A DNA stretch of 64,000 nucleotides from Porphyromonas canoris (GTDB lineage: Bacteria; Bacteroidota; Bacteroidia; Bacteroidales; Porphyromonadaceae), in the NCBI RefSeq assembly GCF_000769115.1, contig NZ_JQZV01000003.1, positions 1 to 64,000 of the forward strand, written 5' to 3'. Below, piece by piece: positions 1-9,141 of this stretch. The translations under genes and the position numbers were made by a program. A model generated the notes under the pieces. That model made no database searches and was not told the origin of the DNA. It saw only the letters and a program-made list of their open reading frames with translations. Within the stretch, counting starts at the first letter, position 1, and every line of letters starts with the position of its first letter.

Positions 1-608
1 ACCCGGCAGGTGGCTGTCTTACCGCCATCCACGGATGTAGCAGTAATGGTGGCACTGCCTTCCTTATGCGTGGTTACCTCTCCGTTGCTGTCAACGGAAG
101 CGATGTCCGATGCCGAGCTGCTCCATGTAACCGCCTTGTTCGGAACATCCGCAGGTGAGAACGTTACCTGAATCTTGAACTTCTCCCCTGCAACTACGCT
201 CTTTTCCGTGGGAGATACAGCGATGCCTTCCACCACCTTCACCAGGGTTACTTTCACCTCCTGCCCGTAAGCCGTACCGGCGGAATTGGTTGCGTACGCA
301 CGTGCATGGTAGACCTTGCCCGGAGTAAGGTTGCCGATGCTTACCTTGAAGCTGCCGGTCCCGGAGCCTCCGGAGACTTTGTCATTGGAAATAGTGGGAG
401 ACGAACTCATGGCATAGCAGACGCCACGATCCGTAACCGCCGCTCCTCCATCTGCAGAGACATTCCCCTCGCACTCGAAACTTGTTGTGGTGATGTTGGA
501 AACAGAGCCGGTTGCTACCGTGGGAGCTTTTGCAGGCTCTTTGGGATCTTTCTTGCATCCCATAACAGACAGGGATACAGCCAGTAATAAAAATAGTACT
601 CTTTTCAT
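1..608 (-). CDS. Surface lipoprotein with Ig-like (BIG2) domain, 3' end cut by window
   Basis: The reading frame enters at 608 (an alternative ATG lies at 614, same frame) and runs off the window edge, so the C-terminus is missing. The N-terminus is a lipoprotein signal (MKRVLFLLLAVSLSVMGC, then KKD), with the lipobox Cys at about residue 18. A region rich in Gly, Ser and Thr that resembles a fibronectin-like fold follows, then a BIG2-type bacterial Ig repeat (AVTWSSSASDIASVDSNG, later ATITATSVDGGKTATC). This implies a surface-exposed, lipid-anchored protein. Bacteroidota surface lipoproteins often carry such domains as spacers in adhesins or polymer-binding proteins; the specific function cannot be told. 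A good promoter lies upstream at 724-754. Confidence 0.85.
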   Translation of the reverse strand, partial: MKRVLFLLLAVSLSVMGCKKDPKEPAKAPTVATGSVSNITTTSFECEGNVSADGGAAVTDRGVCYAMSSSPTISNDKVSGGSGTGSFKVSIGNLTPGKVYHARAYATNSAGTAYGQEVKVTLVKVVEGIAVSPTEKSVVAGEKFKIQVTFSPADVPNKAVTWSSSASDIASVDSNGEVTTHKEGSATITATSVDGGKTATCR

Positions 609-723
609 AATCATAAATTTTGTTATTTTCTCTTTCAATGATCTGATTGAACAAAACGCATAACAGAGAGAAGACGGCAGACAGTGAGCCGTATTCCAAA
701 GCATGATCGTTCCTTAATACTTA

Positions 724-754
724 CAAAGGTATTATAAAAATATCTCTGTTCAAA
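724..754 (-). promoter_or_regulatory. Bacteroidota promoter for the Ig-like lipoprotein
   Basis: Read on the minus strand, TACCTTTG (724-731) matches the -7 consensus TAnnTTTG, and TTTG (751-754) sits 19 nt upstream as the -33 element. Transcription would start about 115 nt before the lipoprotein start codon. Confidence 0.7.
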
Positions 755-830
755 ATCATATATCGAATACTGAAACAACTTGAGATAAACGCTTATAAAA
801 CTTCCTCTGAATAGTTTTGCCGTCTGAAAT

Positions 831-940
831 CATGCCTTGACCGCCACAATTCGTGGCTTGACTGATACAATTCACGCCTTGATCTTCACAACTCAAACCT
901 CAATTCCCAACAATCGCACCTTGCTTCAGACCTCCGAAAG
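831..940. repeat. Degenerate 22-bp tandem array (5 units)
   Basis: This is the main content of the 609-1334 gap. Five consecutive 22-bp units begin at 831, 853, 875, 897 and 919; the first three share a core like GCCTTGA followed by CAATTC or CAACTC. The bases at 871-896 match the array before thrS (17861-17886) at 21 of 26 positions. The flanks (787-830 and 941-984) may be further decayed units. The function is unknown. The rest of the gap holds the lipoprotein promoter, an orphan hairpin (1014-1054) and the lptF promoter. Confidence 0.6.
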
Positions 941-1013
941 GGTTCAACGAAAGTTCTAAACCTGTTTGTTCTATTTTCTAAGCAGATTCAGGCACAAAAG
1001 TCTCCACACAAAA

Positions 1014-1054
1014 AAGAGCAGAAAGCAATGCTCCTGCATCTGCTTTCTGCTCTT
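1014..1054 (-). terminator. Orphan rho-independent terminator (minus-strand polarity)
   Basis: A 14-bp perfect stem (AAGAGCAGAAAGCA, 1014-1027, pairing with 1041-1054) has a loop that itself can pair ATGC with GCAT. On the minus strand it is followed by a T run. No intact minus-strand gene lies just upstream; only a short open frame (1126-1269) does. Confidence 0.65.
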
Positions 1055-1254
1055 CTATCGTTTCCTCCGGAAGGCTTATCTTCTCCGTCTGCCGTTGCCA
1101 CTCTTTCCCTCACACCGCCTTGGGGTTACGCTTTACGGACCATGATGCCTCGCGATCCTACTTCAAAATCCCTGTAAGCCTGCGATAGATCGCCATACAG
1201 AGAGTGTCTCGTAACTGCCGGAGAAGGATGGGGTTCATTATCGGTAAATATCCC

Positions 1255-1262
1255 TATCTTTG
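1255..1262 (+). promoter_or_regulatory. Promoter -7 box before the LptF/G gene
   Basis: TATCTTTG fits TAnnTTTG and lies 73 nt before the ATG at 1335. No clear -33 TTTG is visible at the expected spacing. Confidence 0.5.
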
Positions 1263-1334
1263 CAGATGTCTAAAGCCGGGATAAGGCTTTGGGCAAAGAA
1301 TGAAACACTCATACACAGACGGCTTACAACATAG

Positions 1335-3500
1335 ATGTTAGGAACAAAAAGGCTTTACGTATATACGCTTCAAAAGTTTTTCCCGCTCTTGGCTATGAAC
1401 TTTCTCATCGCATGGTTCGTAGTGGTGATGCGGGCTCTTTGGAGTATCGTGGAGGATGTTGTGGGCAAGGGAATAGACGGATTCTTGCTCTTTGAGCTGA
1501 TCTTCTATGCTGCCGTATCGGTGGTTCCGCAAGCACTCTTTCTAGCGGTGCTGCTCGCTTCGCTGATGACCTTCGGCAGTCTGGGCGAGAAACTGGAACT
1601 TTTGGCAATAAAGACAGCCGGGATTCCGCTCTATAAGGTAATGCAGCCGGTCTTTGTGGTGGTGGTTCTGCTGGCAATAGGAAGCTATACGTTTCAGAAC
1701 GACTGGCTGATCAAGAGTCAAGTTAAGTTTTATACCCTTTACTTTTCGGCGAGTAATAAAGCTCCGGAACTGGAGATTCCGGAGGGTTCATTCTATAGTC
1801 GCATTCCGCACATGAGCATCTACGTCAAGAAGAAAGATGTCCAGAAAAAGATGCTAAGGGATGTGATCATCTACGATTTTTCGCAAGGACATTCGGATGC
1901 ACGCATTATTCTGGCGGACTCTGCACGTCTCTTCTCCTATGCGGAGAGCAACAAGCTGGTCATGCGACTTTATAGTGGTGAGTCTTTTGAGAATCTTCGA
2001 GGACATGCTTCCGACCCTTATGGAGAGCTTGTTCCGTATCGTCGGGAAATTTTTGAACAGAAAGATCTTGTCTCTGCATACGATGCCTCTTTCAGCCTGA
2101 TGGATCAAGACGTGATTTCATCCCAGTTTGTCGGAAAGAATATTCAACAGCTCGGACACTATACGGACTCCATGAGGTTTGTGGTGGACTCTCTTCAGGC
2201 AGAGGTGGCAACGCTGATGCTCAACAAATCTTACCTCAAGACATTTGCTTCGGAACGCACCGTGCGTACGCCGAGCCGGGTCTTTGAAAATCCGGAAGAG
2301 GGGTCGGATATCATCCAAACGGAAGAAGAGTTTCTTGCCGCTTCTTATGCCGAGGGCTTCAACGAGGACAGCATCGCTGCAGGTTCGGATACAGCTACGG
2401 ATACGGCTGCTTCGCAAATGGAGCAAGGGGTTGTCTATCCCGAAATGCCTGATCTCAGCGGTACGGACCAGCAGAAAAAAGAGGTCTCGAATGCCTCTGA
2501 AAATACCTCGGAGATCGTCTTGGCAAATCCCGAAAACAGATATGCCAAACTTTCGGATGAGGAGAAAGAAACGTTCAATGTATATAAGAAATTAGAGAAG
2601 GCAGATCTTGAGAAACGTCTTTTCATAATATCTCAAGCTCGTGAGTCGCTCAGCTCGAACAGAGAGTCCATTGCATTCGATCAGACGATAGTGGAGGATC
2701 AGAGCCGTGTGTACAGACGAAATCTAATAGAGTGGCATAAGAAACTGACCATACCTATTGCCTGTATCGTCTTCTTCTTTATCGGGGCCCCGCTTGGTGC
2801 GATCATTCGTAAGGGCGGACTCGGTACTCCATCCATCATAGCAGTGCTCTTTTTTATCTTTTACTTTATCATGGATTCCATCGGATACAGAATGGGACGT
2901 GACGGAAAGTGGATGGTGTGGTTCGGTATTTGGCTTCCGACAATGGTGTTGATACCGATAGGCATTTGGCTGAGCTACATTGCGACCAAAGACTCTTCCA
3001 AACTGAATGTGGATGCGTATATACTCTTTGTTAAGAAGCTATTCGGATCGGCTACGGCTCGTAAGGTAGAGTTCAAAGAAGTTACCATGGTCGATGTGGA
3101 GAAGAGCAGAGCTATGGCTGAAATAGATGATCTCGATCGCTTGGTAAAGCAAGAGCAGGAAGCTCCGCTTCTTAGCTATCGGGCTCTCTTCTTGGACAAA
3201 GATGCGCAGAAGTCCAGACGAAATCTTGTGATGCGTACAGAGCAGCTTGTGGAGTATTTGGCTAATAGCCGGGATCTGCTGTTGGTATCCAAACTGGCAG
3301 AAGTACCCTTGCTCTCGACAATAGCGTTCTTGCCTCAGTCAAGGTTTGGATGGCTCAATAAATTATTGATGATACTTCTTCCTTTGGGGCTAATGGTTTT
3401 CGGATATTACTATATACGTACTCGACAACTTCGTAAATCGCTCAAGCAGATGCAGGTAACACTGACATCGCTTCGGGAATATGCCGGTAGAGAAGCGTAA
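1335..3500 (+). CDS. LptF/LptG-family permease (LPS export)
   Basis: This is an inner-membrane permease of the YjgP/YjgQ family, which works with the LptB ATPase to extract lipopolysaccharide from the inner membrane. Three hydrophobic segments lie in the first 120 residues, a large periplasmic region follows, and three more membrane segments lie at about 475-560 ([20 protein letters not shown] is the typical post-periplasmic helix). At 721 aa it is about twice the length of E. coli LptF or LptG. The extra length is an acidic, low-complexity insert (about 320-420) and a C-terminal extension with one more membrane helix near 680-698; long versions are usual in Bacteroidota. LptF and LptG cannot be told apart here. 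ribBA follows after 50 nt, probably on the same transcript. Confidence 0.9.
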   Translation: MLGTKRLYVYTLQKFFPLLAMNFLIAWFVVVMRALWSIVEDVVGKGIDGFLLFELIFYAAVSVVPQALFLAVLLASLMTFGSLGEKLELLAIKTAGIPLYKVMQPVFVVVVLLAIGSYTFQNDWLIKSQVKFYTLYFSASNKAPELEIPEGSFYSRIPHMSIYVKKKDVQKKMLRDVIIYDFSQGHSDARIILADSARLFSYAESNKLVMRLYSGESFENLRGHASDPYGELVPYRREIFEQKDLVSAYDASFSLMDQDVISSQFVGKNIQQLGHYTDSMRFVVDSLQAEVATLMLNKSYLKTFASERTVRTPSRVFENPEEGSDIIQTEEEFLAASYAEGFNEDSIAAGSDTATDTAASQMEQGVVYPEMPDLSGTDQQKKEVSNASENTSEIVLANPENRYAKLSDEEKETFNVYKKLEKADLEKRLFIISQARESLSSNRESIAFDQTIVEDQSRVYRRNLIEWHKKLTIPIACIVFFFIGAPLGAIIRKGGLGTPSIIAVLFFIFYFIMDSIGYRMGRDGKWMVWFGIWLPTMVLIPIGIWLSYIATKDSSKLNVDAYILFVKKLFGSATARKVEFKEVTMVDVEKSRAMAEIDDLDRLVKQEQEAPLLSYRALFLDKDAQKSRRNLVMRTEQLVEYLANSRDLLLVSKLAEVPLLSTIAFLPQSRFGWLNKLLMILLPLGLMVFGYYYIRTRQLRKSLKQMQVTLTSLREYAGREA

Positions 3501-3550
3501 AAACGGACATATAACATATTAAACATATAAATAACTCGGAAAGGAAAGCT

Positions 3551-4762
3551 ATGGAATTCCAACTTGCCAGCGTAGAACAGGCTATTGAAGATATAAAACA
3601 GGGTAAAATTGTTATCGTTGTGGATGATGAAGACCGCGAAAATGAAGGCGACTTTGTGATAGCGGCAGAGAAGGTTACTCCTGAAATCATCAACTTTATG
3701 ATGCGATATGGTCGCGGTGTATTGTGTGCTCCAATATCCGAAACCAGGGCTGCGCAACTTCAGCTCCCTATGCAGGTGCAGGATAATACTTCTCTGCACG
3801 AAACCCCATTTACTGTGACGGTGGACTTGATAGGTAAGGGGTGTACCACGGGTGTATCCATGTATGATAGAGCAATGACGATACTGGCTCTTGCCGATCC
3901 TGCGACTACACCCAATATGCTTGCAAGACCCGGACATATAAGTCCTCTGAGGGCAAAGGAAAAAGGGGTACTTCGTCGTGCCGGACACACAGAGGCTTCG
4001 GTAGATCTCTGTAAACTTGCAGGTCTTGAACCAGTGGCGTGTCTTATAGAAGTGATCAATGATGATGGTACTATGGCTCGCTTGCCACAGTTGGTAGAGA
4101 TCGCCAAGCAGTTTGACCTTAATATCATTACCATCAAAGATCTCATTCAATATCGTCTCCGCTACGACTCGATAGTGGAGAAAGGAGCCTCCGCCCATCT
4201 TCCGACGCTGTATGGAGACTTTACAATAGTCCCATTCAAACAGAAATCAAACGGATTGGAGCATATAGCCATCATCAAGGGAGATATTGCAGATGGAGAG
4301 CCGGTGCTGGTTCGTGTTCACTCTTCTTGTGCAACAGGGGATATCTTCGGATCTATGCGCTGTGAGTGTGGAGAACAGCTTCACTCCGCATTAAGAAAGA
4401 TAGAAGAAGAAGGACGAGGTGTGGTAATCTACTTGAATCAGGAAGGACGTGGAATAGGTCTGATGGCTAAGATAGAAGCCTATAAATTGCAAGAAGAGGG
4501 CTTGGATACAGTAGATGCAAATTTACATCTGGGCTTCAATGCCGATGAGAGAGACTATGGAGTGGGAGCAAGTATGCTACATCTGTTGGGTGTACAGAAG
4601 ATGAGACTCATGTCCAACAATCCTGTAAAGCGCATCGGACTTGAAGCCTACGGGCTCGAAGTAGTAGAGAATGTGCCCATAGAGGTAACACCCAACAAGT
4701 ACAACTATCAGTATATGATCACAAAGAAAGAGCGTATGGGACATAACCTTTGCAAATTGTAA
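3551..4762 (+). CDS. ribBA: Bifunctional DHBP synthase / GTP cyclohydrolase II
   Basis: The enzyme supplies both entry steps of riboflavin synthesis. The N-terminal RibB half makes 3,4-dihydroxy-2-butanone 4-phosphate from ribulose 5-phosphate and shows the acidic [10 protein letters not shown] loop near residues 25-34. The C-terminal RibA half opens GTP and shows the zinc site [20 protein letters not shown], with three cysteines, and a GRGIGL motif. At 403 aa the length is normal for the fusion. I see no FMN riboswitch, because the upstream gap is only 50 nt after the LptF/G permease gene; co-transcription with it is likely. Confidence 0.95.
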   Translation: MEFQLASVEQAIEDIKQGKIVIVVDDEDRENEGDFVIAAEKVTPEIINFMMRYGRGVLCAPISETRAAQLQLPMQVQDNTSLHETPFTVTVDLIGKGCTTGVSMYDRAMTILALADPATTPNMLARPGHISPLRAKEKGVLRRAGHTEASVDLCKLAGLEPVACLIEVINDDGTMARLPQLVEIAKQFDLNIITIKDLIQYRLRYDSIVEKGASAHLPTLYGDFTIVPFKQKSNGLEHIAIIKGDIADGEPVLVRVHSSCATGDIFGSMRCECGEQLHSALRKIEEEGRGVVIYLNQEGRGIGLMAKIEAYKLQEEGLDTVDANLHLGFNADERDYGVGASMLHLLGVQKMRLMSNNPVKRIGLEAYGLEVVENVPIEVTPNKYNYQYMITKKERMGHNLCKL

Positions 4763-4806
4763 AGAGGGCAAAAGCCATTTGGACTTTCTTTCTGTAAATT
4801 CTTTGG

Positions 4807-4814
4807 TAACTTTG
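4807..4814 (+). promoter_or_regulatory. Promoter -7 box deciding the aminotransferase start
   Basis: TAACTTTG fits TAnnTTTG. It lies inside the upstream extension that a TTG start at 4779 would give, so a transcript begun here can only use the ATG at 4860. Confidence 0.5.
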
Positions 4815-4859
4815 TACTTGGAAACGGATATAAATATACCTCACAACACCAGTAAAGAT

Positions 4860-5882
4860 ATGAGAACAACAGCTGCAAGACTTGAACAAAAGCAACCGAT
4901 GGATTTCGGTACCAATGTATGGTATGGAGCCACGTTGGATAAGCTTAAAAGCCATCTGATAGAACAGATAGATATAATATCTTCTTATCCGGAAAGGGAT
5001 GCCAAGTCGCTTCGTCGTCTGTTGGCTCGTCGCTATGAACTCAAGGATGGAAATCTGATCATTACGGCAGGAACTTTCACTGCTGTCAATGTGATAGCTC
5101 GCATATTCGATCGAAAGAAATCTCTTTTTGTTACGCCTTGCGGAGGCAAACTTATAGAGGGATGTGAGGCAAGTAATCACGAGATAGTTCTTTCCGGAGA
5201 TGTCAATAGTCTGTCCGAGTTGGACTTTACGGGAATAGACCTCTGCTGGATGGCAAACCCGAATACGGTTTCCGGCAAACAGTACAGGAGAAAAGATATT
5301 TTGGATATGGTGGATAGCCACCCCAATGTAACTTTTATCTTTAATATTACCTATGGAAATTACGTCTTGGACGATCCATTAAAGCCATCGGATATGGGCA
5401 AGAGGAGCAATATGATCATGTTCTCTTCTGTATCCAAAAGTTACAATCTACCCGGACTTCGCTTAGCTTATATTGTTGCTCCGGAAGGCATTGGAAAGGT
5501 GTTGCAGAAGCAAGTGGCTTCTTATAGTATAAGCACTATTGCACAAGAGGCAGGGAAGTATATTTTTGTGCATCCGGCTCAGTTTGTCATTCCTTTAAGA
5601 AAGTGGCTGCGCAGTGCGGAAGAGTTTCGCTCTACTCTTGCAACAATACCGGAGATAGAGGTTTTACCATCAAATACTCCTTACTTCTTGATCAAGCTGA
5701 ATGTCGGAGACGGAAGAGAACTGGCACGTTTCCTTGCAGAGCATCGCAATATCAATATTCGGACAACGGATGATGTTTGTGGCTTGAGCAATCAGTTTAT
5801 AGGGGTAAGTACACGCTCCTCTGAAGAAAATAGCCTGCTTGTAGCAGCGATTAATGAATGGATAGCGAGCAAAGTGAAGTAA
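4860..5882 (+). CDS. PLP-dependent class I/II aminotransferase (HisC/CobD-like)
   Basis: This is a fold-type I PLP enzyme of 340 aa. The PLP-lysine region reads SVSKSYNLPGLRLAYIVAP, with the cofactor lysine after SVS and the phosphate-binding Arg in GLRLAY. The ANPNTVSGK segment corresponds to the conserved NPNNP-type motif. Length and motifs resemble histidinol-phosphate aminotransferase and the cobalamin enzyme CobD, but no his or cob genes are nearby, so the substrate is open. I chose the ATG at 4860 over the in-frame TTG at 4779 because a promoter box lies between them and the 27 extra residues look unlike the family's N-terminus. Confidence 0.85.
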   Translation: MRTTAARLEQKQPMDFGTNVWYGATLDKLKSHLIEQIDIISSYPERDAKSLRRLLARRYELKDGNLIITAGTFTAVNVIARIFDRKKSLFVTPCGGKLIEGCEASNHEIVLSGDVNSLSELDFTGIDLCWMANPNTVSGKQYRRKDILDMVDSHPNVTFIFNITYGNYVLDDPLKPSDMGKRSNMIMFSSVSKSYNLPGLRLAYIVAPEGIGKVLQKQVASYSISTIAQEAGKYIFVHPAQFVIPLRKWLRSAEEFRSTLATIPEIEVLPSNTPYFLIKLNVGDGRELARFLAEHRNINIRTTDDVCGLSNQFIGVSTRSSEENSLLVAAINEWIASKVK

Positions 5883-5909
5883 CATAAAAGTAGCTCTTTA
5901 TTCCCTATC

Positions 5910-5940
5910 TTGCTTATATGCAAAGTTCTTAGTATCTTTG
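5910..5940 (+). promoter_or_regulatory. Promoter of rpsU
   Basis: TATCTTTG (5933-5940) with TTG (5910-5912) 20 nt upstream is a good Bacteroidota promoter. The start codon lies about 80 nt downstream. Confidence 0.65.
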
Positions 5941-6021
5941 CACACCAAAGTAGAGCTTGCTCTCCTTTCCATTAAATCAAGTTTGGATACAATAATAAAA
6001 TAATAGCTATATACACAAATC

Positions 6022-6213
6022 ATGATTGTAGTACAATTGAAAGAGGGCGAGAACATAGAAAAAGCCCTAAAGAAGTTCAAGAGAAAATTTGAACGTACTG
6101 GTGCCGTTCGCGAGCTTAGAGCACGTCAGGCTTTTACTAAACCTTCTGTAACTAAGAGAAAACAGATGGAAAAGGCCAGATATGTTCAGAAGCTTAGAAG
6201 CGTAGAAGAGTAA
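6022..6213 (+). CDS. rpsU: 30S ribosomal protein S21
   Basis: This 63-aa basic protein has the bS21 pattern: MIVVQLKEGENIEKALKKFK at the start and many Arg/Lys residues after it (RELRARQAF, KPSVTKRKQ). bS21 sits on the 30S platform near the anti-Shine-Dalgarno region and affects initiation. The gene has its own promoter and is followed by a strong terminator hairpin at 6315-6361, so it is probably monocistronic. Confidence 0.97.
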   Translation: MIVVQLKEGENIEKALKKFKRKFERTGAVRELRARQAFTKPSVTKRKQMEKARYVQKLRSVEE

Positions 6214-6314
6214 GAGAGGCTCTCTTCTTCGTGCGTTTTGCAGTACGAGTATGGGCAATCTTCGGATCCTACTACGTCAGATCAGCTTATAGTATATATT
6301 TTTAGAGCAATCCC

Positions 6315-6361
6315 AAAAGCTACTTTACAACGTGAATTTTTCCGTTGTAAAGTAGCTTTTT
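6315..6361 (+). terminator. Rho-independent terminator after rpsU
   Basis: An 18-bp perfect stem (AAAAGCTACTTTACAACG, 6315-6332, with 6343-6360), a 10-nt loop and a T-rich right arm. It lies about 100 nt past the rpsU stop and just before cdd. Confidence 0.85.
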
Positions 6362-6391
6362 CGTATCTTAGAGGTTACAAAAACTTAAGTT

Positions 6392-6868
6392 ATGAATCAG
6401 AAACAAATTACTATACCATACCATCTGCGTTCTAATGACAAGTTGTCGGATACAGAGCAGACTCTTGTGGCTAAAGCACGAGAGGCTGCGGAAAAAGCCT
6501 ATGCCCCTTACTCCGGATTTCATGTCGGGGCTGCCGTTCTTCTTTCCAATGGGGAGATTGTTTCTGGATCCAATCAGGAGAATGCGGCTTATCCATCCGG
6601 GATATGTGCCGAGCGGACAACTCTCTTCTATGCAAATGCACAATATCCGGATGCTTCCGTAGAGGCCTTGGCTATCATAGCCATTCACGGTGGAGAGGTA
6701 GTACCATCCATATCTCCATGTGGAGCATGCAGGCAGGTCATGGTAGAGGTATCTTATCGCTACAATAAATCGTACAAGGTTATTCTTGCAGGAAAAGATA
6801 AAAGTGTTGTCTTGGAAGATAACAGAATGCTTCTCCCTTTTACGTTCTCCGGAGACGACCTTAAATAG
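6392..6868 (+). CDS. cdd: Cytidine deaminase
   Basis: This zinc-dependent deaminase (158 aa) converts cytidine or deoxycytidine to uridine forms in pyrimidine salvage. The catalytic motif is visible as GICAERTTLF (zinc Cys plus the proton-shuttle Glu), with the second zinc pair in SPCGACRQVM. HVGAAVL and NQENAAYPS are substrate-pocket signatures. The length matches the homotetrameric short class. It starts right after the rpsU terminator; only a weak box (TATCTTAG) is visible upstream. Confidence 0.95.
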   Translation: MNQKQITIPYHLRSNDKLSDTEQTLVAKAREAAEKAYAPYSGFHVGAAVLLSNGEIVSGSNQENAAYPSGICAERTTLFYANAQYPDASVEALAIIAIHGGEVVPSISPCGACRQVMVEVSYRYNKSYKVILAGKDKSVVLEDNRMLLPFTFSGDDLK

Positions 6869-6901
6869 TATCTGATATGATTATCAATAATACTTTATTG
6901 G

Positions 6902-6909
6902 TATCTTTG
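6902..6909 (+). promoter_or_regulatory. Promoter -7 box before the serine dehydratase gene
   Basis: TATCTTTG, 57 nt before the ATG at 6967. No clear -33 element. Confidence 0.5.
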
Positions 6910-6966
6910 TTCGGTTAAAAAAGTCGTGTGTAGATAAAATTTCTTTCCGGAGTAGAAAAAGTATTT

Positions 6967-8190
6967 ATGGAATCTATCAAACAGATATATAAGATAGGCA
7001 ATGGCCCATCTTCAAGTCATACCATGGGACCTAAAAGGGCCGCAGAGATCTTCATACAGGATCTGCCTGATACAGTGGCATCTTTCCGTACAACGTTGTA
7101 TGGAAGTCTTGCTGCCACGGGTGTTGGTCACATGACAGATGTTGCGGTTCTCGATGTACTGCGTCCTATAGCTCCTACGATCATTGTATGGGAACCTAAG
7201 ACAGAGTTGGACTTCCATCCCAATGGGATTCGGTTTGAAGCTTTTGATGCAGAAAACATCCTTATCAAGGAGTGGTTGGTTTTTAGTGTAGGCGGTGGTT
7301 CTCTTGCCAATGAAGAGTTTGACGAACGGACATCCCAGGAAGTTTATCCGCACAATACTATTACGGAGATTATGGACTATTGTAAGGCCAACAGCCTTCA
7401 TTATTGGGAGTATGTGGAGAAGTACGAAGGTCCTGAGATCTGGGAGCATTTGGACGAAGTGTGGAAGGTAATGAAGGAGGCAGTGGAAAGAGGGCTTGAT
7501 GAAGTGGGTATTCTTCCCGGCGGATTGAATCTGCGTCGAAAAGCAGGGGATTATATGATTCGAGCCAAAGGATATGGCAGTAATGTGCAGAGTAGAGGAT
7601 TGGTTTACTCTTATGCCCTTGCTGTTTCGGAAGAGAATGCAGCGGGAGGCCGTATAGTTACAGCCCCTACTTGTGGTTCTTGTGGTGTATTGCCGGCAGT
7701 GCTTTATCACCTATCTACTTCTCGTTCTTTCACTCCAAAGCGTATTCATAGAGCATTGGCTACTGCAGGGTTATTTGGTAACGTTGCACGTACAAATGCT
7801 TCTATCTCCGGAGCAGAGGTCGGATGTCAGGGAGAGGTCGGGGTTGCTTGCAGTATGGCGGCGGCAGCAGCGAATCAGCTTTTTGGAGGAACACTCAAAC
7901 AGATAGAGTATGCCGCAGAGATGGGACTCGAACACCATCTGGGGTTGACATGTGATCCCGTTTGCGGACTTGTACAGATACCTTGTATTGAACGTAATGC
8001 CTTTGCAGCTGCTCGTGCTTTGGATGCTAATACTTATGCCAACTTTTCCGATGGTACTCACCGGGTTTCTTTTGATCAGGTCGTCTCCGTCATGAAGCAG
8101 ACAGGTAAAGATCTTCCCAGTATTTATCGTGAAACATCCGAAGGAGGACTTGCACTTCATGAGCAGAGCATACAAAGTATCACTTGTTAG
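6967..8190 (+). CDS. sdaA: L-serine ammonia-lyase (iron-sulfur, single chain)
   Basis: This enzyme deaminates L-serine to pyruvate and ammonia using a [4Fe-4S] cluster. The N-terminal beta domain opens with the signature [18 protein letters not shown]. The C-terminal alpha domain carries the cluster cysteines in [13 protein letters not shown] and [16 protein letters not shown]. At 407 aa both domains are in one chain, as in the SdaA/SdaB type. In an amino-acid-fermenting organism it would feed pyruvate metabolism, which fits the peptidases in this window. pdxH follows after 30 nt and is probably co-transcribed, although this dehydratase does not itself use PLP. Confidence 0.95.
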   Translation: MESIKQIYKIGNGPSSSHTMGPKRAAEIFIQDLPDTVASFRTTLYGSLAATGVGHMTDVAVLDVLRPIAPTIIVWEPKTELDFHPNGIRFEAFDAENILIKEWLVFSVGGGSLANEEFDERTSQEVYPHNTITEIMDYCKANSLHYWEYVEKYEGPEIWEHLDEVWKVMKEAVERGLDEVGILPGGLNLRRKAGDYMIRAKGYGSNVQSRGLVYSYALAVSEENAAGGRIVTAPTCGSCGVLPAVLYHLSTSRSFTPKRIHRALATAGLFGNVARTNASISGAEVGCQGEVGVACSMAAAAANQLFGGTLKQIEYAAEMGLEHHLGLTCDPVCGLVQIPCIERNAFAAARALDANTYANFSDGTHRVSFDQVVSVMKQTGKDLPSIYRETSEGGLALHEQSIQSITC

Positions 8191-8220
8191 AACCTTTCTA
8201 TTTTTAACTAATAATACATT

Positions 8221-8865
8221 ATGAGCTTAGAACTACAGGATATCCGTCGAGACTTTAAGGCCGGAAGTCTTGATAGAAAGGATATGCCGAAAGATCCGCT
8301 TGTAAAAGTGGATGAGTGGATAAAGGAGGCCGTTGAAAAGCAAGCAATAGAACCTACGGCAGTAATCGTAACGACGGCAACTCCGGATGGTCATCCTTCT
8401 TCTCGGACAGTACTTTTGAAAGAAATCTTGAATGGGAAGTTTATTTTTTACACCAATTACGAGAGCCGAAAAGGGGAGCAAATAGCTGCAAATCCCTATG
8501 TGTCGCTTACATTTTTATGGCATCAGTTCGAACGTCAGATACACATAGAGGGCGTCTGCACCAAGGTTCCTTCGGAAGTTTCGGATGCTTACTTCCGTAC
8601 TCGTCCATATAAGAGCAGAGTCGGAGCTCGTATCTCTCCTCAGAGCAGACCTATACCATCTCGTACATTTATCATGACGGAGTTTATGAAAGAGTCTCTC
8701 AAATATACCGGACGAGAAGTTCCGAGACCGGACTCATGGGGAGGCTACCAAGTTATTCCGCATAGGATAGAGTTTTGGCAAGGGCGTGAGAGTCGTCTGC
8801 ATGATCGTTTTCTTTACGTACAAGATGAAAGAGGAGAGTGGACATTGGAGCGTATAGCCCCTTAA
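8221..8865 (+). CDS. pdxH: Pyridoxamine/pyridoxine 5'-phosphate oxidase
   Basis: This FMN-dependent oxidase (214 aa) makes pyridoxal 5'-phosphate. Family signatures are the FMN-binding region SSRTVLLKEI, then FYTNYESRKGEQIAANP, and the C-terminal substrate motif around WGGYQVIPHRIEFWQGRESR. The length is typical. It lies 30 nt after the serine dehydratase gene and is followed by a terminator at 8920-8958, so the two genes form a short unit. Confidence 0.95.
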   Translation: MSLELQDIRRDFKAGSLDRKDMPKDPLVKVDEWIKEAVEKQAIEPTAVIVTTATPDGHPSSRTVLLKEILNGKFIFYTNYESRKGEQIAANPYVSLTFLWHQFERQIHIEGVCTKVPSEVSDAYFRTRPYKSRVGARISPQSRPIPSRTFIMTEFMKESLKYTGREVPRPDSWGGYQVIPHRIEFWQGRESRLHDRFLYVQDERGEWTLERIAP

Positions 8866-8919
8866 TAGGATAGCGATCGGAGTATTTATATTTTGTCTAT
8901 TAGGGCTACGATATAGAGT

Positions 8920-8958
8920 GAAAGCTACACAACAGATGTGTGGCTTTCATTTTTTTTT
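8920..8958 (+). terminator. Terminator after pdxH
   Basis: Arms 8920-8931 (GAAAGCTACACA) and 8937-8948 pair with one G-T wobble and are followed by a run of T (8950-8958). The rest of the 8866-9141 gap shows no other clear signal. Confidence 0.8.
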
Positions 8959-9141
8959 GTGCTCTGCCATAACTGCTTGTTTGGTATGGCAGAGGTTCTT
9001 TTGTAGGGCTGATATATTATTAGTACTTTAGCGGAGGAATAAAAAAGAGGTTTTGTTTCATTTCTTTACGAGATCTCTATTTTATGGCTCCTTTTAATTG
9101 AGGATTTAAGAATAAGTATAAATAAGCAACAGACATTCTAC

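Noticed and set aside
3501-3550. FMN riboswitch before ribBA
   Set aside because: Only 50 nt separate the stop and start codons, too short for the aptamer, and no conserved elements are seen.
4779-4859. TTG start extending the aminotransferase by 27 residues
   Set aside because: A promoter -7 box (4807-4814) lies inside the extension, and the extra residues do not resemble the family's N-terminus.
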